Under the pieces are notes generated by a model. It saw nothing but the letters and a program-made list of their open reading frames with translations, did not search any database and was not told where the DNA came from. Both the position numbers and the translations under genes were made by a program. Shown one piece after another: positions 40,623 to 41,491 of a stretch of DNA of 41,491 nt. Every line of letters starts with the position of its first letter. Position 1 is the stretch's first letter. The DNA is from Promicromonospora soli (lineage in GTDB: Bacteria > Actinomycetota > Actinomycetes > Actinomycetales > Cellulomonadaceae), in NCBI RefSeq assembly GCF_014653785.1, contig NZ_BNAS01000001.1, positions 1,147,459 to 1,188,949 on the forward strand, in the 5' to 3' direction.

Positions 40623-41483
40623 ATGAAGTTCGGGTTCATCGGCAGTTTCGGAACGCCCGCGCAGCAGCTGGTTCTCGCGCAGGAGTGCGAGAAGCACGGC
40701 TGGGACGGCTACTTCACGTGGGACGCGATCAGCATGGGCAGCGAGTGGCCCTCGGCCACCTGGGACCCGTTCGGCCTGCTGTGCGCGGTAGCGGCCGTCA
40801 CCGAACGGATCACGCTGGGCGCCATGGTCTTCGCGGTACCCCGGCACCGGCCGTGGGAGTTCGCTCAGCGCGCGCTCACCGTCGACCATCTGTCCGGCGG
40901 GCGCCTGGTGCTTCCCGTGGGCGTCGGTGTGACGATCGACCAGGCGTTCACGTCGGTGCCCGGCCAACCCACCGAGCTGCGCGAACGGGCAGAGCTCCTG
41001 GACGACGTGCTGACCTTCCTCGCCGAGTCCTGGAAGGGAGAGCCGTTCGAGTTCCAGGGCACGCGCCTGAGCACGGGCGAGCTCCACTTCCCCACACCAC
41101 CCGTGAACGGGCACATCCCGGTATGGCCCGTCGGTGTGTGGGACGCCGAGAACCCGCCGGCCAAGAACCTCAGGCGCGCGCTGCGCTGGGACGGGATTGT
41201 TCCGCAGCAGCGCGGCACCTCCGACGAACCGCTCCCGGACGCCATCGCCGGCCTGACGGAGTGGCTCGCGAAGCACCGCGACAACCTGGAGCGGGCGTCC
41301 GACGGCCCGTTCGACGTCGTCGCGCAGGGGAAGCTTTCGACCGACCCGGCCGAGGCCGCCGACCAGGCGCGGGCCATGGCGGACGCCGGCGCAACCTGGT
41401 GGATCGACTCCTGGTGGGACCCGGCCGCGGTGACCCCGGAGATGCTCCTGGAGAAGGTGCGCCAGGGACCACCCAGCCTGTAG
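40623..41483 (+). CDS. LLM-class flavin-dependent oxidoreductase
   Basis: A 286-residue TIM-barrel oxidoreductase of the bacterial luciferase-like superfamily, using FMN or coenzyme F420. Seen are the N-terminal MKFGFIGSFGTPAQQLVLAQ, GWDGYFTWDAISM (strand 2 with the acid typical of F420/FMN sites), ITLGAMVFAVPRHRPWEFAQ, the TVDHLSGGRLVLPVGVG loop and the C-terminal AGATWWIDSWWD. At 286 residues it is slightly short for the family but has all core strands. The ATG has GGGAGGGGAACG directly upstream, so the start is firm. The substrate cannot be predicted. The window ends eight bases after the stop. Confidence 0.92.
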   Translation: MKFGFIGSFGTPAQQLVLAQECEKHGWDGYFTWDAISMGSEWPSATWDPFGLLCAVAAVTERITLGAMVFAVPRHRPWEFAQRALTVDHLSGGRLVLPVGVGVTIDQAFTSVPGQPTELRERAELLDDVLTFLAESWKGEPFEFQGTRLSTGELHFPTPPVNGHIPVWPVGVWDAENPPAKNLRRALRWDGIVPQQRGTSDEPLPDAIAGLTEWLAKHRDNLERASDGPFDVVAQGKLSTDPAEAADQARAMADAGATWWIDSWWDPAAVTPEMLLEKVRQGPPSL

Positions 41484-41491
41484 CAGGGTCG

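Overview
The window looks like chromosomal DNA from a high-GC, plant-polymer-degrading actinobacterium. MurA, GpsA, PlsC, Lpd and RNase HI all read as actinobacterial. The secreted GH78, GH43-CBM13 and GH74 enzymes with LacI-type operators suggest the Promicromonosporaceae/Cellulomonadaceae group. That placement is inference from remembered protein character, not a search. No rRNA, tRNA, CRISPR array, transposase or integrase was recognised.

Layout. 28-4399: a PLP-dependent sulfur-amino-acid enzyme, a GlxA-type regulator divergent from an MFS carrier, and an AMIN-like lipoprotein. 4478-7776 (minus): the envelope/lipid block murA, plsC, gpsA, with a large palindrome built of 16-nt units between murA and plsC. 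8070-9449: an MHS-type metabolite/H+ symporter. 9494-14721: a tightly overlapped lipoprotein-carrier-like protein, ABC ATPase and ABC permease operon, divergent from an OmpR-type response regulator and its histidine kinase. The intergenic region between them holds two pairs of 11-bp-spaced CTGAGA repeats. 14813-18691: a TauE-like permease, then a tctC-tctB-tctA tripartite carboxylate transporter whose tctB seems to lack a normal start codon. 18825-21273: a DUF5808-like protein, an SDR reductase and a nucleotidyltransferase-Nudix fusion.

21412-26946: divergent secreted alpha-L-rhamnosidase (GH78) and GH43 enzyme with a ricin-type module, sharing an upstream region with two LacI-like operators. 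27033-31383: accessory genes (an NTF2-like protein, a small secreted protein, a run of coupled unknown ORFs, a DUF695 protein, a homocysteine S-methyltransferase). 31438-35846: a large TerD-domain protein, a 46-residue basic W-G repeat protein, two decayed genes and a secreted unknown. 36043-38409: GH74 xyloglucanase downstream of a frameshifted secreted-protein gene that still has its promoter and LacI-like operators. 38532-41483: dihydrolipoyl dehydrogenase, RNase HI and an LLM-class flavin oxidoreductase.

How the genes fit together. GH78, GH43 and GH74 would attack rhamnose-containing, arabinose- or xylose-containing and xyloglucan polymers outside the cell, under sugar-responsive LacI repression. 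The sensor kinase, regulator and ABC group reads as an envelope-stress or export module. The region from 27.4 to 35.8 kb is the least conserved and the most decayed, and it holds most of the unexplained sequence.
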